A stretch of 64,000 bases of DNA from AG-339-G14 sp902553315 (GCA_902553315.1 CACDKN010000001.1:124001-188000); one strand, 5' to 3'; positions 15,006-24,152 are shown, counted from the first letter of the stretch. The notes: a model not told the origin generated them from the sequence alone. Numbers and translations: made by a program.

Positions 15006-16529
15006 ATGAATCATAATTTACCTCTAGACTCTCTATTAGACATCGCTATTAAAAACGGCGAAGGTACGATTGTTGATAACGGTGCTTTAGTTGTTACTAC
15101 CGGTAAGAGAACAGGCAGAAGTCCCGCTGATAGGTTTCTGGTGAATGATGAAAAAACACAACACGTAGTCGATTGGGGCGAAAACAACCAGCCTACCGAA
15201 AGGGAAACTTTCGAAAAACTTTGGGACGAATCTGAAGAATATTTAAAAAATAAAACAGTTTATACAGCAGACCTGCATGTTGGAGCAAGTGAAGAACATT
15301 ATCAACCGGTGAGAGTCGAAAATGAATTGGCTTGGCACAACATGTTTTGTCAAAGTCTTTTCATTAGACCACCATCTTTCAATCCCAAGAATAAAACTCC
15401 TTGGCAACTAAGATGTGCTCCAGGGTTTACCTGCGACCCCAAAAGACACGGCACTAATTCCGATGGAACGGTGATGGTGAATTTCACCACGCATCAAATA
15501 TTGATTCTTGGTATTGCCTACGCTGGGGAAATGAAAAAATCCATGTTTGGAATAATGAATTTTATAATGCCTGAAGAAGACGTTCTATCGATGCACTGCG
15601 CTGCTAACGCCGGTAAGGACGGTGATGTTTCGTTGTTCTTTGGTTTATCCGGGACAGGAAAAACAACTCTTTCTGCAGATCCAGATCGATGGTTAATAGG
15701 AGACGATGAGCACGGTTGGGGCGATGGCATTGTTTTCAATATTGAGGGCGGTTGTTATGCGAAAACGATTGATCTCTCACAAAAGAATGAACCCGTTATT
15801 TGGAACGCTATCAAGCACGGTTCTATTATCGAAAATGTTGTTTTTAATCCCACTTCGCTTCAAGTAGATTATACAGATACATCTCTCACCGAAAACGGAA
15901 GATGTGTTTATCCTTTAAGTCATGTGGATCAGCATTTAGAAAAGAATTACGGCGGAGAGCCGAATGCAATTATTTTCCTAACTTGTGATTTGACTGGCGT
16001 AATGCCGCCAGTTTCAATTCTCTCGAAAGAACAAGCAGCATATCATTTCTTAAGCGGCTACACCGCAAAAGTTGGTTCTACTGAATTAGGCTCTACTTCA
16101 GCGATTGATTCAACTTTTTCAAATTGCTACGGCGCTCCTTTCTTTCCAAGAAAAGCTCAGGTCTATGCAGACCTCCTAATGAAAAGAATTGAAGGCTTCG
16201 GAAGCAAAGTTTACATTGTGAACTCTGGTTGGACTGGCGGTTCCTACGGAACTGGTTCCAGATTTAAAATTCCTACCACTCGAAGCATTATAAAAGCTAT
16301 TCAATCTGGTGATATTGAGAACAGCTCAAGAGATAAACTCGACATCATGAATGTCGAGATACCTACTGAATTGCCAGGAGTAGAAACCAATCTATTGAAC
16401 CCACAAAAAACTTGGTCAAATTCAGATCAGTACAATCAAGCTGCTGAAGAGTTGGCAACTAAGTTCAACGAAAACATTTCAAAATTTGAAGTTTCAGAAG
16501 AGATAAGAAATTCTGGTCCAGTTTTATAA
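15006..16529 (+). CDS. pckA: phosphoenolpyruvate carboxykinase (ATP)
   Basis: 507 residues. It converts oxaloacetate and ATP to phosphoenolpyruvate, the entry step of gluconeogenesis. TGKRTGRSPADRF (around 32-44) is the substrate-binding arginine region. GLSGTGKTTLSADP (213-226) is the P-loop, and DDEHGWGD carries the metal-binding aspartates. The length is slightly short of E. coli (540). An AAGGGAG Shine-Dalgarno precedes the ATG. It is followed 11 nt later by gshA. The presence of pckA fits growth on organic acids, amino acids or lipids. Confidence 0.97.
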   Translation: MNHNLPLDSLLDIAIKNGEGTIVDNGALVVTTGKRTGRSPADRFLVNDEKTQHVVDWGENNQPTERETFEKLWDESEEYLKNKTVYTADLHVGASEEHYQPVRVENELAWHNMFCQSLFIRPPSFNPKNKTPWQLRCAPGFTCDPKRHGTNSDGTVMVNFTTHQILILGIAYAGEMKKSMFGIMNFIMPEEDVLSMHCAANAGKDGDVSLFFGLSGTGKTTLSADPDRWLIGDDEHGWGDGIVFNIEGGCYAKTIDLSQKNEPVIWNAIKHGSIIENVVFNPTSLQVDYTDTSLTENGRCVYPLSHVDQHLEKNYGGEPNAIIFLTCDLTGVMPPVSILSKEQAAYHFLSGYTAKVGSTELGSTSAIDSTFSNCYGAPFFPRKAQVYADLLMKRIEGFGSKVYIVNSGWTGGSYGTGSRFKIPTTRSIIKAIQSGDIENSSRDKLDIMNVEIPTELPGVETNLLNPQKTWSNSDQYNQAAEELATKFNENISKFEVSEEIRNSGPVL

Positions 16530-16540
16530 ACTCCTAAATT

Positions 16541-18094
16541 ATGTCTGAATCTTTTGACAAGACATTAAACTTATTAAAAGACTTAAACCTTGAAGATTTT
16601 TCAAAGCATTCATTTAGAGGCATTGAAAAAGAATCGCTTAGAGTTTCAAATAAAACGATTTCCACTACTGATCATCCTGTTTCTTTAGGGTCAACTCTAA
16701 CCAATCAGTTCATTACTACTGATTTTTCTGAAGCGCTGCTTGAATTAATTACTAACAAAAAACATACAATAAATTCTTCACTCAAACAGTTAGAAGAAAT
16801 ACTCAATTTTGTTTATTTGAATTGTGAAGACACTATTTGGCCAAGTAGCGTGCCCTGCACAATCAGTGATGAACAAGACATTAGGATCGCCGAGTACGGA
16901 TCTAATAATTCCGGAAGATTAAAAAACCTCTACAGAAAAGGCCTGAGTGAAAGATATGGAAGTATGATGCAATGCGTGTCTGGAATTCATTACAACTTCT
17001 CTTTGGATGATGATTTTTTTTTGAAGTTAAGGCCAGAAAATTTATCGCTTCAAGAATTCAAAAATGACTCTTATTTGAGTTTGGTAAGAAATTTTAGAAG
17101 AAATGCCTGGCTGTTGTTATACCTCTTTGGTGCCAGTCCAATTGTCCCTAAGTCATTTATTTCTGGAAGAACAAATTTCCTAAAAGATCTAAACAATGAA
17201 GACTGTTTTTTAGAATTTGCAACCTGTCTAAGAATGAGTGAACTTGGATACATGTCTAATGCTCAAGACAATCTTTACATTGCCTATAATAATTTAGACG
17301 AGTATGTAGAAAATTTAATGTTTGCGCTCACTAAAAAATTTCCAAGGTATGCAGAAATAGGAACTGAAAAGGATGGCGATTTTATTCAAATCAATGATTC
17401 CATCATTCAAATTGAAAACGAGTACTACAGCTCCATCAGACCCAAGCGTGTGATTGGCTCTGGAGAAAGACCGATTAATGTATTAAAAGAAAAAGGCATT
17501 GAATACGTTGAAGTAAGATGTATGGATAATGACCCCTTTGAACCTTTAAGTCTTTCTCATGAGACGAGCCATTTCTTAGAAATGTATCTAATGATTTGTT
17601 TTATCGATGAAAATAAAGTTACTGAAAAAGACGAAGTTATCGAGATTCAAACCAATTGGCAGAATGTAGTCAAAGATGGAAGAAATCCTGATTTAAAAAT
17701 TATTCAAAATGGAAAGGCAATTCCTCTCGACTTAGCGGCTGAAAATGTTTTTATTAAAATGGAAAAATTTATAGACGCTCTTTCCGAAGATTCTAGTGAG
17801 ATGAAATTAAGCTTGCAAAATACTCTTGATCTTCAAAAGGCTAAATTGGAAGATTCTAGCCTTACTCCTTCAGGAAAAATTTTAAAATCCATTAAAGAAA
17901 ATAACAGCACTTGGGTTGAATTTAACATGGAGCTTTTTGAACAGCATAAAAATTATTTCTCAAAACTTCACAATGAGCTTGCTTATCTAGATGAAGAAGC
18001 AAAAAGCTCTATAGAAAAATTTAATCAAATGGAGCAAGAAGAAGAAATTCCATTTGCAGATTTTTTAAAAAACTATTTAAATGCATTAAATTAA
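16541..18094 (+). CDS. gshA: glutamate-cysteine ligase, proteobacterial type
   Basis: 517 residues, the length of the E. coli enzyme (518). It joins glutamate and cysteine as the first step of glutathione synthesis. Signatures: FRGIEKESLRVS (around 25-36), the N-terminal Mg-ATP-binding glutamate region; TDFSEALLELIT; MQCVSGIHYNFS; and EYVEVRCMDNDPFEP. It follows pckA by 11 nt and precedes a quinone oxidoreductase by 12 nt, probably one transcript. The GST at 12638 would use its product. Confidence 0.96.
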   Translation: MSESFDKTLNLLKDLNLEDFSKHSFRGIEKESLRVSNKTISTTDHPVSLGSTLTNQFITTDFSEALLELITNKKHTINSSLKQLEEILNFVYLNCEDTIWPSSVPCTISDEQDIRIAEYGSNNSGRLKNLYRKGLSERYGSMMQCVSGIHYNFSLDDDFFLKLRPENLSLQEFKNDSYLSLVRNFRRNAWLLLYLFGASPIVPKSFISGRTNFLKDLNNEDCFLEFATCLRMSELGYMSNAQDNLYIAYNNLDEYVENLMFALTKKFPRYAEIGTEKDGDFIQINDSIIQIENEYYSSIRPKRVIGSGERPINVLKEKGIEYVEVRCMDNDPFEPLSLSHETSHFLEMYLMICFIDENKVTEKDEVIEIQTNWQNVVKDGRNPDLKIIQNGKAIPLDLAAENVFIKMEKFIDALSEDSSEMKLSLQNTLDLQKAKLEDSSLTPSGKILKSIKENNSTWVEFNMELFEQHKNYFSKLHNELAYLDEEAKSSIEKFNQMEQEEEIPFADFLKNYLNALN

Positions 18095-18106
18095 TCAAGG
18101 AGAGTT

Positions 18107-19078
18107 ATGAAAGCATTTGTGTGTAGAGAGTTTGGACCCGTTAACTCTCATAAAGTTGAAGAAATAGAAGATCCAAGAGCAGAACCCGGAATGGTAATCA
18201 TTGATGTAAAAGCTGCCGGAGTGAGCTTCCCAGACGTTTTGATCATTCAAGGCAAATATCAATTTCAGCCCCCTTTTCCTTTTTCTCCGGGAGGAGAAGT
18301 TGCCGGAATAATTTCAGATGTTGGCGATGGAGTAGCCGATTGGAAAGTTGGTGACAGAGTCATTGCAATGATAGGAAATGGTGGAATAGCGGAAAAAGTT
18401 TCTGCTTTCGCTGGAACTTTGATGAAATTACCTGAAACGATGGATTTTAAAGATGGAGCAGCTTTCCCACTCAATTATGGGACAACTTACTATGCATTAA
18501 AACAAAGAGGTCAATTAAAAGAAGGTGAGACACTCTTAGTAACTGGTGCTGGAGGCGGAGTCGGAACGACTGCAATAGAAATTGGCAAGGCAATGGGTGC
18601 AAGAGTTATAGCCGCTGCAAGCAATCAAGAAAAATTAGACATTGCGAAAAGATTAGGAGCTGACGAAGTTGTGAACTATGGCGATGGTGAATTGAAGGAA
18701 AAAGTAAAAGCTCTCACAGAGGGACTGGGAGCAGACGTCATTTACGATGCTGTAGGAGGAGATATTTTTTTACAGTGCATGCGATGTGTAAATTGGGGTG
18801 GTAGAGTTTTAGTGATTGGTTTTCCAGCAGGAATTCCTAAAGTTCCTACAAATCTTGCTCTTCTTAAAGGATGTTCTATTGTCGGTGTTTTTTGGGGAAG
18901 TTTTACTGGCAGAGAGCCTGAAGAAAATAATAAGAATTTTGAAGAGCTTTTTGCCTTACATGCTGAAGGCAAGATTAAACCTGAAATCACCAAAAGTTAT
19001 TCTTTAGACGAGGCTGTGGAAGCTATCGAATCTCTTGAAAAAAGAACTGCAACAGGAAAAGTAGTTATAGAGGTTTGA
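18107..19078 (+). CDS. NADPH:quinone oxidoreductase family protein
   Basis: 323 residues, medium-chain dehydrogenase without the zinc cysteines. GroES-like part with AAGVSFPDVLIIQGKYQ and FSPGGEVAGIISDVG. The cofactor domain has TGAGGGVGTTAIEIGKAMGA (around 144-163) and AAASNQEKLDIAKRLGADEV. VIYDAVGGDIF and GKVVIEV at the C-terminus are typical of QOR/acryloyl-CoA-reductase-like enzymes. The start has AAGGAGAG upstream. It is the third gene after pckA-gshA and ends at a strong terminator. Reduction of quinones or reactive enones is likely. Confidence 0.85.
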   Translation: MKAFVCREFGPVNSHKVEEIEDPRAEPGMVIIDVKAAGVSFPDVLIIQGKYQFQPPFPFSPGGEVAGIISDVGDGVADWKVGDRVIAMIGNGGIAEKVSAFAGTLMKLPETMDFKDGAAFPLNYGTTYYALKQRGQLKEGETLLVTGAGGGVGTTAIEIGKAMGARVIAAASNQEKLDIAKRLGADEVVNYGDGELKEKVKALTEGLGADVIYDAVGGDIFLQCMRCVNWGGRVLVIGFPAGIPKVPTNLALLKGCSIVGVFWGSFTGREPEENNKNFEELFALHAEGKIKPEITKSYSLDEAVEAIESLEKRTATGKVVIEV

Positions 19079-19118
19079 AACAAGAGAGAATTGAAAAAGA
19101 AGAGTGAAAGAGTTTAAT

Positions 19119-19150
19119 AAAAAAAAGGAGGCATTAGCCTCCTTTTTTTT
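19119..19150. terminator. bidirectional Rho-independent terminator
   Basis: Stem GGAGGC-atta-GCCTCC (19127-19142) with flanking A-run and T-run. It serves the pckA-gshA-qor transcript and the convergent minus-strand cox cluster. Confidence 0.9.
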
Positions 19151-19160
19151 GATTGCTTTT

Positions 19161-19595
19161 TTAAGCTGTTTCTTCTTTAGGTCCTGGCGCCATCCACATA
19201 CCGCCTAATAAACCTACTAGAATTGCAACGTAAAATATAATTCCTAACGGATCGGAAGGAATTAAAGAAGCACCTATGTAACCAGTTGCTCCCATTCCAT
19301 CAACAAACTGTTGCATTCCACCGGTAAGCTCTTCTCCAGTTTCGGAAGCAGCATAAGCCCAGTTATTAACAGTTGAAGTAATCATTCCATAAGTATTTAC
19401 ATTAAAAGCCACAACGCACAAAGAAATTATAGAGTGCAAAACTTTTCCAAAAGTATTCGCTCCATAAAGATTTGCGTTTGTAACTCCCCTGAACATCATC
19501 CAAAGCAAAATAATATTTCCAATAAAAAAGAGTCCATTCATTTGCAAGACTGCAATGTACGTCTCGTTTAATAAAGCTATTTGTGAAGTTTCCAT
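19161..19595 (-). CDS. unknown four-helix membrane protein B
   Basis: 144 residues with about four hydrophobic segments (15-36, 47-66, 100-112 weak, 117-136). LFFIGNIILLWMMFRGVTNAN near the N-terminus parallels FIGTIIAIWLALRVANMTREN in the preceding gene, so the two are probably paralogues. The C-terminus MAPGPKEETA faces the cytoplasm or is soluble. A strong AAGGAGAAGG ribosome site precedes it and the spacing to protein A is 12 nt. No family is recognised. It lies at the downstream end of the cox cluster, which may point to a membrane or respiratory role. Confidence 0.6.
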   Translation of the reverse strand: METSQIALLNETYIAVLQMNGLFFIGNIILLWMMFRGVTNANLYGANTFGKVLHSIISLCVVAFNVNTYGMITSTVNNWAYAASETGEELTGGMQQFVDGMGATGYIGASLIPSDPLGIIFYVAILVGLLGGMWMAPGPKEETA

Positions 19596-19607
19596 TTTTC
19601 CTTCTCC

Positions 19608-20018
19608 TTAATTATTTTTTGGGCCCCAAATTAAACCCAAAATCATTAAAGTAACAATAACCAAGAAAGCAATTCCAACAGGAGTTGGAGTCATGCCAGG
19701 AGTAGTACTGCCAGCAAAGTCTATTATGCCTTGAGCTAATTCTGGCTCAGGTGTATTCTCGATACCAATAACTTCCAATCTACCTGCAAAGATTTTCCAT
19801 CCATTAGCAGCTAAACTAAATTGAATCCAAGAACCCACCATGACGCACAATCCGAAGCCTGTTGAAAGAAGTTTGGTTACAACGTTTGATTCAGAGTTTT
19901 CTCTTGTCATGTTAGCAACTCTTAAAGCTAACCATATTGCGATGATAGTTCCGATAAATGCCATAGCGCTTATTAGTCTAGCCATTTGAAAGCTATCTGC
20001 AGCTGAAGATAAATCCAT
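19608..20018 (-). CDS. unknown four-helix membrane protein A
   Basis: 136 residues with four hydrophobic segments (about 12-32, 48-70, 90-100 weak, 113-131). The C-terminus IWGPKNN resembles GMWMAPGPKEE in the next gene; together with the similar first helix this indicates a duplicated pair. A GGGAG Shine-Dalgarno is present and a promoter-like sequence with a palindrome lies upstream (20040-20069), so the pair may be transcribed independently of sco. The family is not recognised. Confidence 0.6.
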   Translation of the reverse strand: MDLSSAADSFQMARLISAMAFIGTIIAIWLALRVANMTRENSESNVVTKLLSTGFGLCVMVGSWIQFSLAANGWKIFAGRLEVIGIENTPEPELAQGIIDFAGSTTPGMTPTPVGIAFLVIVTLMILGLIWGPKNN

Positions 20019-20039
20019 AATGTCTCTCCCTTAATATGA

Positions 20040-20069
20040 ATTATAATTTTTATTGAGAATTAATCTCAA
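20040..20069 (-). promoter_or_regulatory. promoter with palindrome upstream of the membrane pair
   Basis: On the minus strand, TTGAGA (20064-20069) and TATAAT (20040-20045) are separated by 18 nt, a fair sigma-70 match 22 nt upstream of the ATG. The -35 hexamer is one arm of the perfect inverted repeat TTGAGA-attaa-TCTCAA (20053-20069), so a repressor bound there would block the promoter. Function inferred. Confidence 0.5.
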
Positions 20070-20123
20070 CACCTAGATTAAATATTAAAGGTTAAAAGAA
20101 GAAATTCAACAAAAATTAAGTGA

Positions 20124-20774
20124 CTATTTGGCGAACGTTATGAGACTTTTTAAAGCTTTGGCTATATTTTCTGGATTGTGCGGGCTTTTGAAAAACCCAA
20201 AATACTTACCCTCAGGGCTGATTAACGCAAGATTCATGCTGTGATCCATATCGTAGTCGGTTGATTCTGAATTAAGCACTGGTACAAATGGTAGAGTCAA
20301 ATTGGTGGCCAGTGTGTAAATTTGATCAATCGCGCCTGAAACACCTACAAAGTTAGGATTAAAAGCTTGTGCATATTCCAATATAGCTTCTGGAGTATCT
20401 CTATCTGGATCAACTGAAACAATGGTAAAAGAAATTTTTTCTTTTGCATCAGGCATTTCTAATTCAAGAAACTCCGAAGTTTTAGCCATTTGTTTCATTG
20501 TCATCGGACACATGTCGGGGCAAGAGGCGAAACCCATAAAAATTAAGCTCCACTTCCCTTCCAAATTTTTATTGGTAAATTCGTTAGGTCCAGTGGCCAG
20601 CGCAAAGTCGCTAAGCTGCCTTTCCGTATTCAACTTATAAAATTTTAATAACTTGTACTGATCTGCGGTCAATTCTTTTTCAGTGACTGTGTCGTAAACA
20701 AACAAACCAATAACCATTGAGATAATGGCCAAACAGGAAATAACTGTGTATTTAATATTATTTGACTGACTCAT
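20124..20774 (-). CDS. sco: SCO1/SenC copper chaperone for cytochrome oxidase
   Basis: 216 residues. An N-terminal membrane anchor (about 9-29) is followed by a periplasmic thioredoxin fold. The copper motif CPDMC is at 85-89 (GFASCPDMCP), and the distal ligand histidine is in DYDMDHSMNLAL. SCO proteins deliver copper to, and reduce, the CuA site of subunit II. It is the last assembly gene in the cox cluster, 2 nt after ctaB. Confidence 0.93.
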   Translation of the reverse strand: MSQSNNIKYTVISCLAIISMVIGLFVYDTVTEKELTADQYKLLKFYKLNTERQLSDFALATGPNEFTNKNLEGKWSLIFMGFASCPDMCPMTMKQMAKTSEFLELEMPDAKEKISFTIVSVDPDRDTPEAILEYAQAFNPNFVGVSGAIDQIYTLATNLTLPFVPVLNSESTDYDMDHSMNLALISPEGKYFGFFKSPHNPENIAKALKSLITFAK

Positions 20775-20776
20775 TA

Positions 20777-21664
20777 TTAAAAAAGAATCCTATCCAAAGG
20801 CATCGCAATAAACAATACCGTTAAATACAAAATTGAATAAAAGAAAAATGGGATGGCTTTTTTATTCTCTTTATCAAAATTTAAAGCAAACGCGAAGTAG
20901 ATGAAAACAGCGCCTAAAGACGATGAAACAGTCAAATAAAAAGTTCCTAAATATCCTGTCGCGAACGGAAGCCAAGAGACCGCTAGCAGCAAAAACGAGT
21001 AAAGTATGATTTGAATTTTAGTGTATTTAATTCCTCTAACGACCGGCATCATGGGTATTCCAGCTTCCTCGTAATCTGATTTTCTATCAATAGCCAAAGC
21101 CCAAAAATGTGGTGGTGTCCAAACAAAAATTATCATTACTAAAAGGAGTGGAAGAATATCAATAGACCCCATCACCGCTACCCAGCCAAGCAATGGCGGC
21201 ATCGCTCCTGCCAAACCGCCAATGACGATATTTTGGGTGCCAGTAAATTTTAGAATCTTTGTGTAAAAAAAAGCGTAAAAAATCCAAGTTAAAGTTGTCA
21301 ACGACCAGGCAAGAACATTGTTAAAGAACAACAAAATGAAAGAGCCCACAGCAAACAACATAAAGGCAAAGACTGAAGCATTTTTAACCGATATCAAATT
21401 TCGAACTAAAGGTCTGTTGCCGGTTCTTTTCATTTTACTATCAATCGATACGTCTAAAATTTGGTTAATTGCCGCACTAGAGGCGGCTATCATGCCAATT
21501 CCTAAGATCCCTGTAAGCGCTTGACTCAAATTAGTGGAAAAAGAACCAGCCAAAAACATTGAAGTAGCAGCGGTAAGTACTAAAAGGTAAATAATGCTTG
21601 GTTTAGTCAATTCTAAATAAGCATTGATGTTTGATTTTGGATAATTGAGGCTATCGGTTGACAC
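20777..21664 (-). CDS. ctaB: protoheme IX farnesyltransferase (heme o synthase)
   Basis: 295 residues with eight to nine membrane helices. It adds a farnesyl group to heme b, making heme o for the oxidase. The UbiA prenyltransferase motifs are present: NQILDVSIDSKMKRTGNRPL (around 66-85; Asp-rich, Mg-diphosphate binding) and the second site DRKSDYEEAGIPMMPVV. Overlaps ctaA by 14 nt, so the two consecutive heme-modifying steps are translationally coupled. Also called cyoE. Confidence 0.95.
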   Translation of the reverse strand: MSTDSLNYPKSNINAYLELTKPSIIYLLVLTAATSMFLAGSFSTNLSQALTGILGIGMIAASSAAINQILDVSIDSKMKRTGNRPLVRNLISVKNASVFAFMLFAVGSFILLFFNNVLAWSLTTLTWIFYAFFYTKILKFTGTQNIVIGGLAGAMPPLLGWVAVMGSIDILPLLLVMIIFVWTPPHFWALAIDRKSDYEEAGIPMMPVVRGIKYTKIQIILYSFLLLAVSWLPFATGYLGTFYLTVSSSLGAVFIYFAFALNFDKENKKAIPFFFYSILYLTVLFIAMPLDRILF

Positions 21665-22649
21665 TGGTTTTGAGTCTAAAGTATGAAATTGCTAATAATA
21701 AAAACAAGGCTCCTAAATTATGGGCTATCGCAACGTATAAAGGAAGTCGATAAATTATATTAGACACTCCTAGTAGAAGTTGCAGGAATAAGAAGAAACT
21801 TAAAATTCCAGAATATTTCTTCAGTTTGTCGCTGTAAAAAGAAGCAATCAAAGCAATGAAATAAAAGGTTATGAGTAACGCGCCCAATCGATGCACCAAA
21901 TGTATAGCGGTTCGAGATTGGTGATCCAGTTTTCCACCCAAGTAATCTGGACCAATGCTTTGCATAAAATTAAAGCCCATTTGGAAATTGGTATCAGGCA
22001 AGATTTGCCCCTGGCATAAAGGAAAATCAGGACAAGCAAAAGCTGCGTAATTTGAACTCAACCAGACTCCTAGGATTATTTGGGCTATCAAAACAGGAAA
22101 AGCAAAATTTAAAAGATTTGAAGATCTTTTACTGATCATTAAAGAATTACTCGGCCCTGTATCTAGATCTTTTAATTTCATATAGGTTAAAAACAACAAG
22201 GTTGTGGTGGCGAAGCCACCCAAGAGATGCATGGTCACAACTTGCGGCCAAAGCTTGAGACTAACGGTCAAGTATCCGAAAGTTGATTGTGCTAGAACGA
22301 GCAGAACAAGAGCTCCAGCCAACTTAGTCACCAGAGAATTAAAAGGTTTTAAATAAAGAGACAAACCAAACAAGCCAATTATTAATAATCCTAAAAACCC
22401 TGCAAAGTATCGATGCACAACTTCAGGGACTGCCTTTTCAAGTTCAAATTTACGTTCTGGATAAAGCTCATTGGCTTGTGCAATCTCAGCTTCTGACATT
22501 GGGAAGATAGCAAAGCCATAACAACCAGGCCAATCGGGGCAACCTAGCCCAGCGTCTACTAACCTGGTCCAAGCGCCAAGACTTACCACCCCAAAAGCTA
22601 AAAATACTCCGAGAAAAGCGATTACTTTTATTCTTTTTAAATTAACCAA
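21651..22649 (-). CDS. ctaA: heme A synthase (Cox15)
   Basis: 332 residues with eight membrane helices in two four-helix halves. It oxidises heme o to heme a. The conserved features are GAWTRLVDAGLGCPDWPGCYG near the start of the protein (around 26-46), VHRYFAGFLG, MHLLGGFATTTLL and the second-half HLVHRLGALLITF, which supply heme-ligand histidines. The extracytoplasmic cysteine loop CPDWPGC is present. It overlaps both neighbours, matching the ctaA-ctaB unit of other Gammaproteobacteria. Confidence 0.94.
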   Translation of the reverse strand: MVNLKRIKVIAFLGVFLAFGVVSLGAWTRLVDAGLGCPDWPGCYGFAIFPMSEAEIAQANELYPERKFELEKAVPEVVHRYFAGFLGLLIIGLFGLSLYLKPFNSLVTKLAGALVLLVLAQSTFGYLTVSLKLWPQVVTMHLLGGFATTTLLFLTYMKLKDLDTGPSNSLMISKRSSNLLNFAFPVLIAQIILGVWLSSNYAAFACPDFPLCQGQILPDTNFQMGFNFMQSIGPDYLGGKLDHQSRTAIHLVHRLGALLITFYFIALIASFYSDKLKKYSGILSFFLFLQLLLGVSNIIYRLPLYVAIAHNLGALFLLLAISYFRLKTSVNR

Positions 22650-23229
22650 TTTTTGACGCCTTCAATAATTTTTTTAAATCCGCTAAAAGTTTTTTTCCGT
22701 CAATATCTCCAGAATAATGAAGAATGACATTGCCGAGTGGATCGGCAACAAAAAGATTAGGAGCTTCGAACAAATTAATTTTTGATCCTTCAAACTTTTC
22801 TTCCAATAAATTTAAATCGTTAATGGTTATAAAATTCAGATTCTCATAATTCGAAGACAAGCTAGATTTAAGCAGATTTAGTTCATTCTCTGGCGAAGCA
22901 ACATATCTTTTAAATCTGCCTTGCTCACGGGCTAACAACACGTTCACTTGTCTAGCAATGTAAATTGTTTCCAGACAAGCTTCGTCGCATTTATCTTTGA
23001 TGAAAGTAATGAGCATCCATTTTCTTTCCATGCTGTCGATGTCTAGATATTGGTAGTCCAACTCTAGATCCAATTCACCTAAATAAAGAGTTGGCTCTAA
23101 AAGATCGCCATAATTCACTTTTGTCTTAGGTCCAAAGCCTAAATAGTACCAAGCGGTGCTTAGAGTAATTACCAAGATAGGTATTAGGAAGATGGTTAAA
23201 GCAATGTAGAAACCTCGATTTTGACTCAT
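22642..23229 (-). CDS. Sco-like thioredoxin-fold membrane protein of the cox cluster
   Basis: 195 residues, counting from the ATG at 23227-23229 that forms an ATGA overlap with the surf1 stop. A longer reading from 23346 is open but overlaps surf1 by 120 nt and lacks support. One membrane helix (residues 6-26) is followed by a thioredoxin-like part with CDEAC (around residues 80-84, KDKCDEACLETIY), the same CxxxC spacing as SCO proteins. The histidine ligand is not obvious. Pseudomonas also has an uncharacterised protein between surf1 and ctaA. A redox role in oxidase assembly is inferred. Confidence 0.75.
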   Translation of the reverse strand: MSQNRGFYIALTIFLIPILVITLSTAWYYLGFGPKTKVNYGDLLEPTLYLGELDLELDYQYLDIDSMERKWMLITFIKDKCDEACLETIYIARQVNVLLAREQGRFKRYVASPENELNLLKSSLSSNYENLNFITINDLNLLEEKFEGSKINLFEAPNLFVADPLGNVILHYSGDIDGKKLLADLKKLLKASKIG

Positions 23230-23921
23230 TTGTTTCTGCCTCTCAAAACGTAAAGTGAAACTCCAACCAAAATTACTATTGCTAGCCCGAACCATTGAAA
23301 TGCGTAACCAAAGTGTCTGTAAGAAGAAAGATTGATGGGCTGCCAAATAGAAGTGAAACTTGCCGGAGATAATTCCGAAAGTTCCAGTACATTAGAATTA
23401 AGATCTTGATCAATCAATTTTTCTATTTCAGACAAAGCAAGAGTTTGAAGTAGATAAAAATTTTCTCCAAGTTTTTGAGAGGTTTCGTTACTGAGCGTCA
23501 GGCCTTTCGAAACTGGTCTTAACGTTCCAACCAAACTCAATGATTCAAGCGGTGTATTTATTTTTTCAAAATTTTGTCTATCGTTCATTTCTACCCAACC
23601 TCTAGAGATCATTATTGTTTTGCCGTTCTCCAATCGAAAAGGGCTTAAGACACTTACTCCGGGTTTTCCATCGTGTATTTTGTTATCTAAATAAAAAAGG
23701 TCTTTCAAAAAGATCCCTTTTATAGAAACGTTTCTATACAAATAATTTTCTGAATCGAGATTATAAGTTATTTCCTCTATCGGGTAGGATTGCTGCGTGG
23801 AATAAGTATTTTCTAATTCCTTTTTTTCATATCCCCTATTTATTTGCCATACCCCAAGCGATAATGTAAAAGCAAATAAAGTAAAGAAAGTTATTAAAGC
23901 AGCCCATCTTACTTTCTTCAT
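23226..23921 (-). CDS. SURF1-family cytochrome oxidase assembly protein
   Basis: 231 residues with a membrane helix at each end (about 7-26 and 207-226) and a periplasmic middle, the SURF1 layout. SLGVWQINRGYEKKELENTY, YRNVSIKGIFL, VLSPFRLENGKTIMISRGWV and YAFQWFGLAIVIL are family strings. SURF1 helps insert heme a into subunit I. It lies between cox3 and the Sco-like gene, and only 21 nt separate its start from the divergent DUF2909 gene. Confidence 0.9.
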   Translation of the reverse strand: MKKVRWAALITFFTLFAFTLSLGVWQINRGYEKKELENTYSTQQSYPIEEITYNLDSENYLYRNVSIKGIFLKDLFYLDNKIHDGKPGVSVLSPFRLENGKTIMISRGWVEMNDRQNFEKINTPLESLSLVGTLRPVSKGLTLSNETSQKLGENFYLLQTLALSEIEKLIDQDLNSNVLELSELSPASFTSIWQPINLSSYRHFGYAFQWFGLAIVILVGVSLYVLRGRNK

Positions 23922-23942
23922 TTTTAAACTATACTACCTAAC

Positions 23943-24152
23943 ATGATATTCAAAATAATAATCGCAGTCCTTGCTGCCGCTATGTTGATAAGTCTCTTTT
24001 CAAGTGCATTTTTTTTAGTAAAAGATAAGGGTTCAACATCAAGAGCTTTTTACACTTTAAGAGTCAGAGTAACCATTGCACTTCTTTTATTGGCCACGAT
24101 TGCCATCGGAATATCTACCGGGAATTTAGAAGTTGGTGCTCCTTGGGGTTAA
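23943..24152 (+). CDS. DUF2909 twin-helix membrane protein
   Basis: 69 residues with two membrane helices (5-27 and 41-60) separated by KDKGSTSRAFYTLRVRVT. DUF2909 proteins sit between cox3 and surf1 on the opposite strand in many Gammaproteobacteria, as here. Function is unknown, though location suggests the oxidase. The upstream gap is only 21 nt, so its promoter must lie partly in surf1. Its stop shares a TTAA with the cox3 stop (24149-24152). Confidence 0.85.
   Translation: MIFKIIIAVLAAAMLISLFSSAFFLVKDKGSTSRAFYTLRVRVTIALLLLATIAIGISTGNLEVGAPWG

Noticed and set aside
22642..23346. Longer 234-aa version of the Sco-like protein
   Set aside because: The first 39 codons overlap surf1 by 120 nt in another frame; the ATGA start at 23229 is better placed and gives a clean membrane helix.
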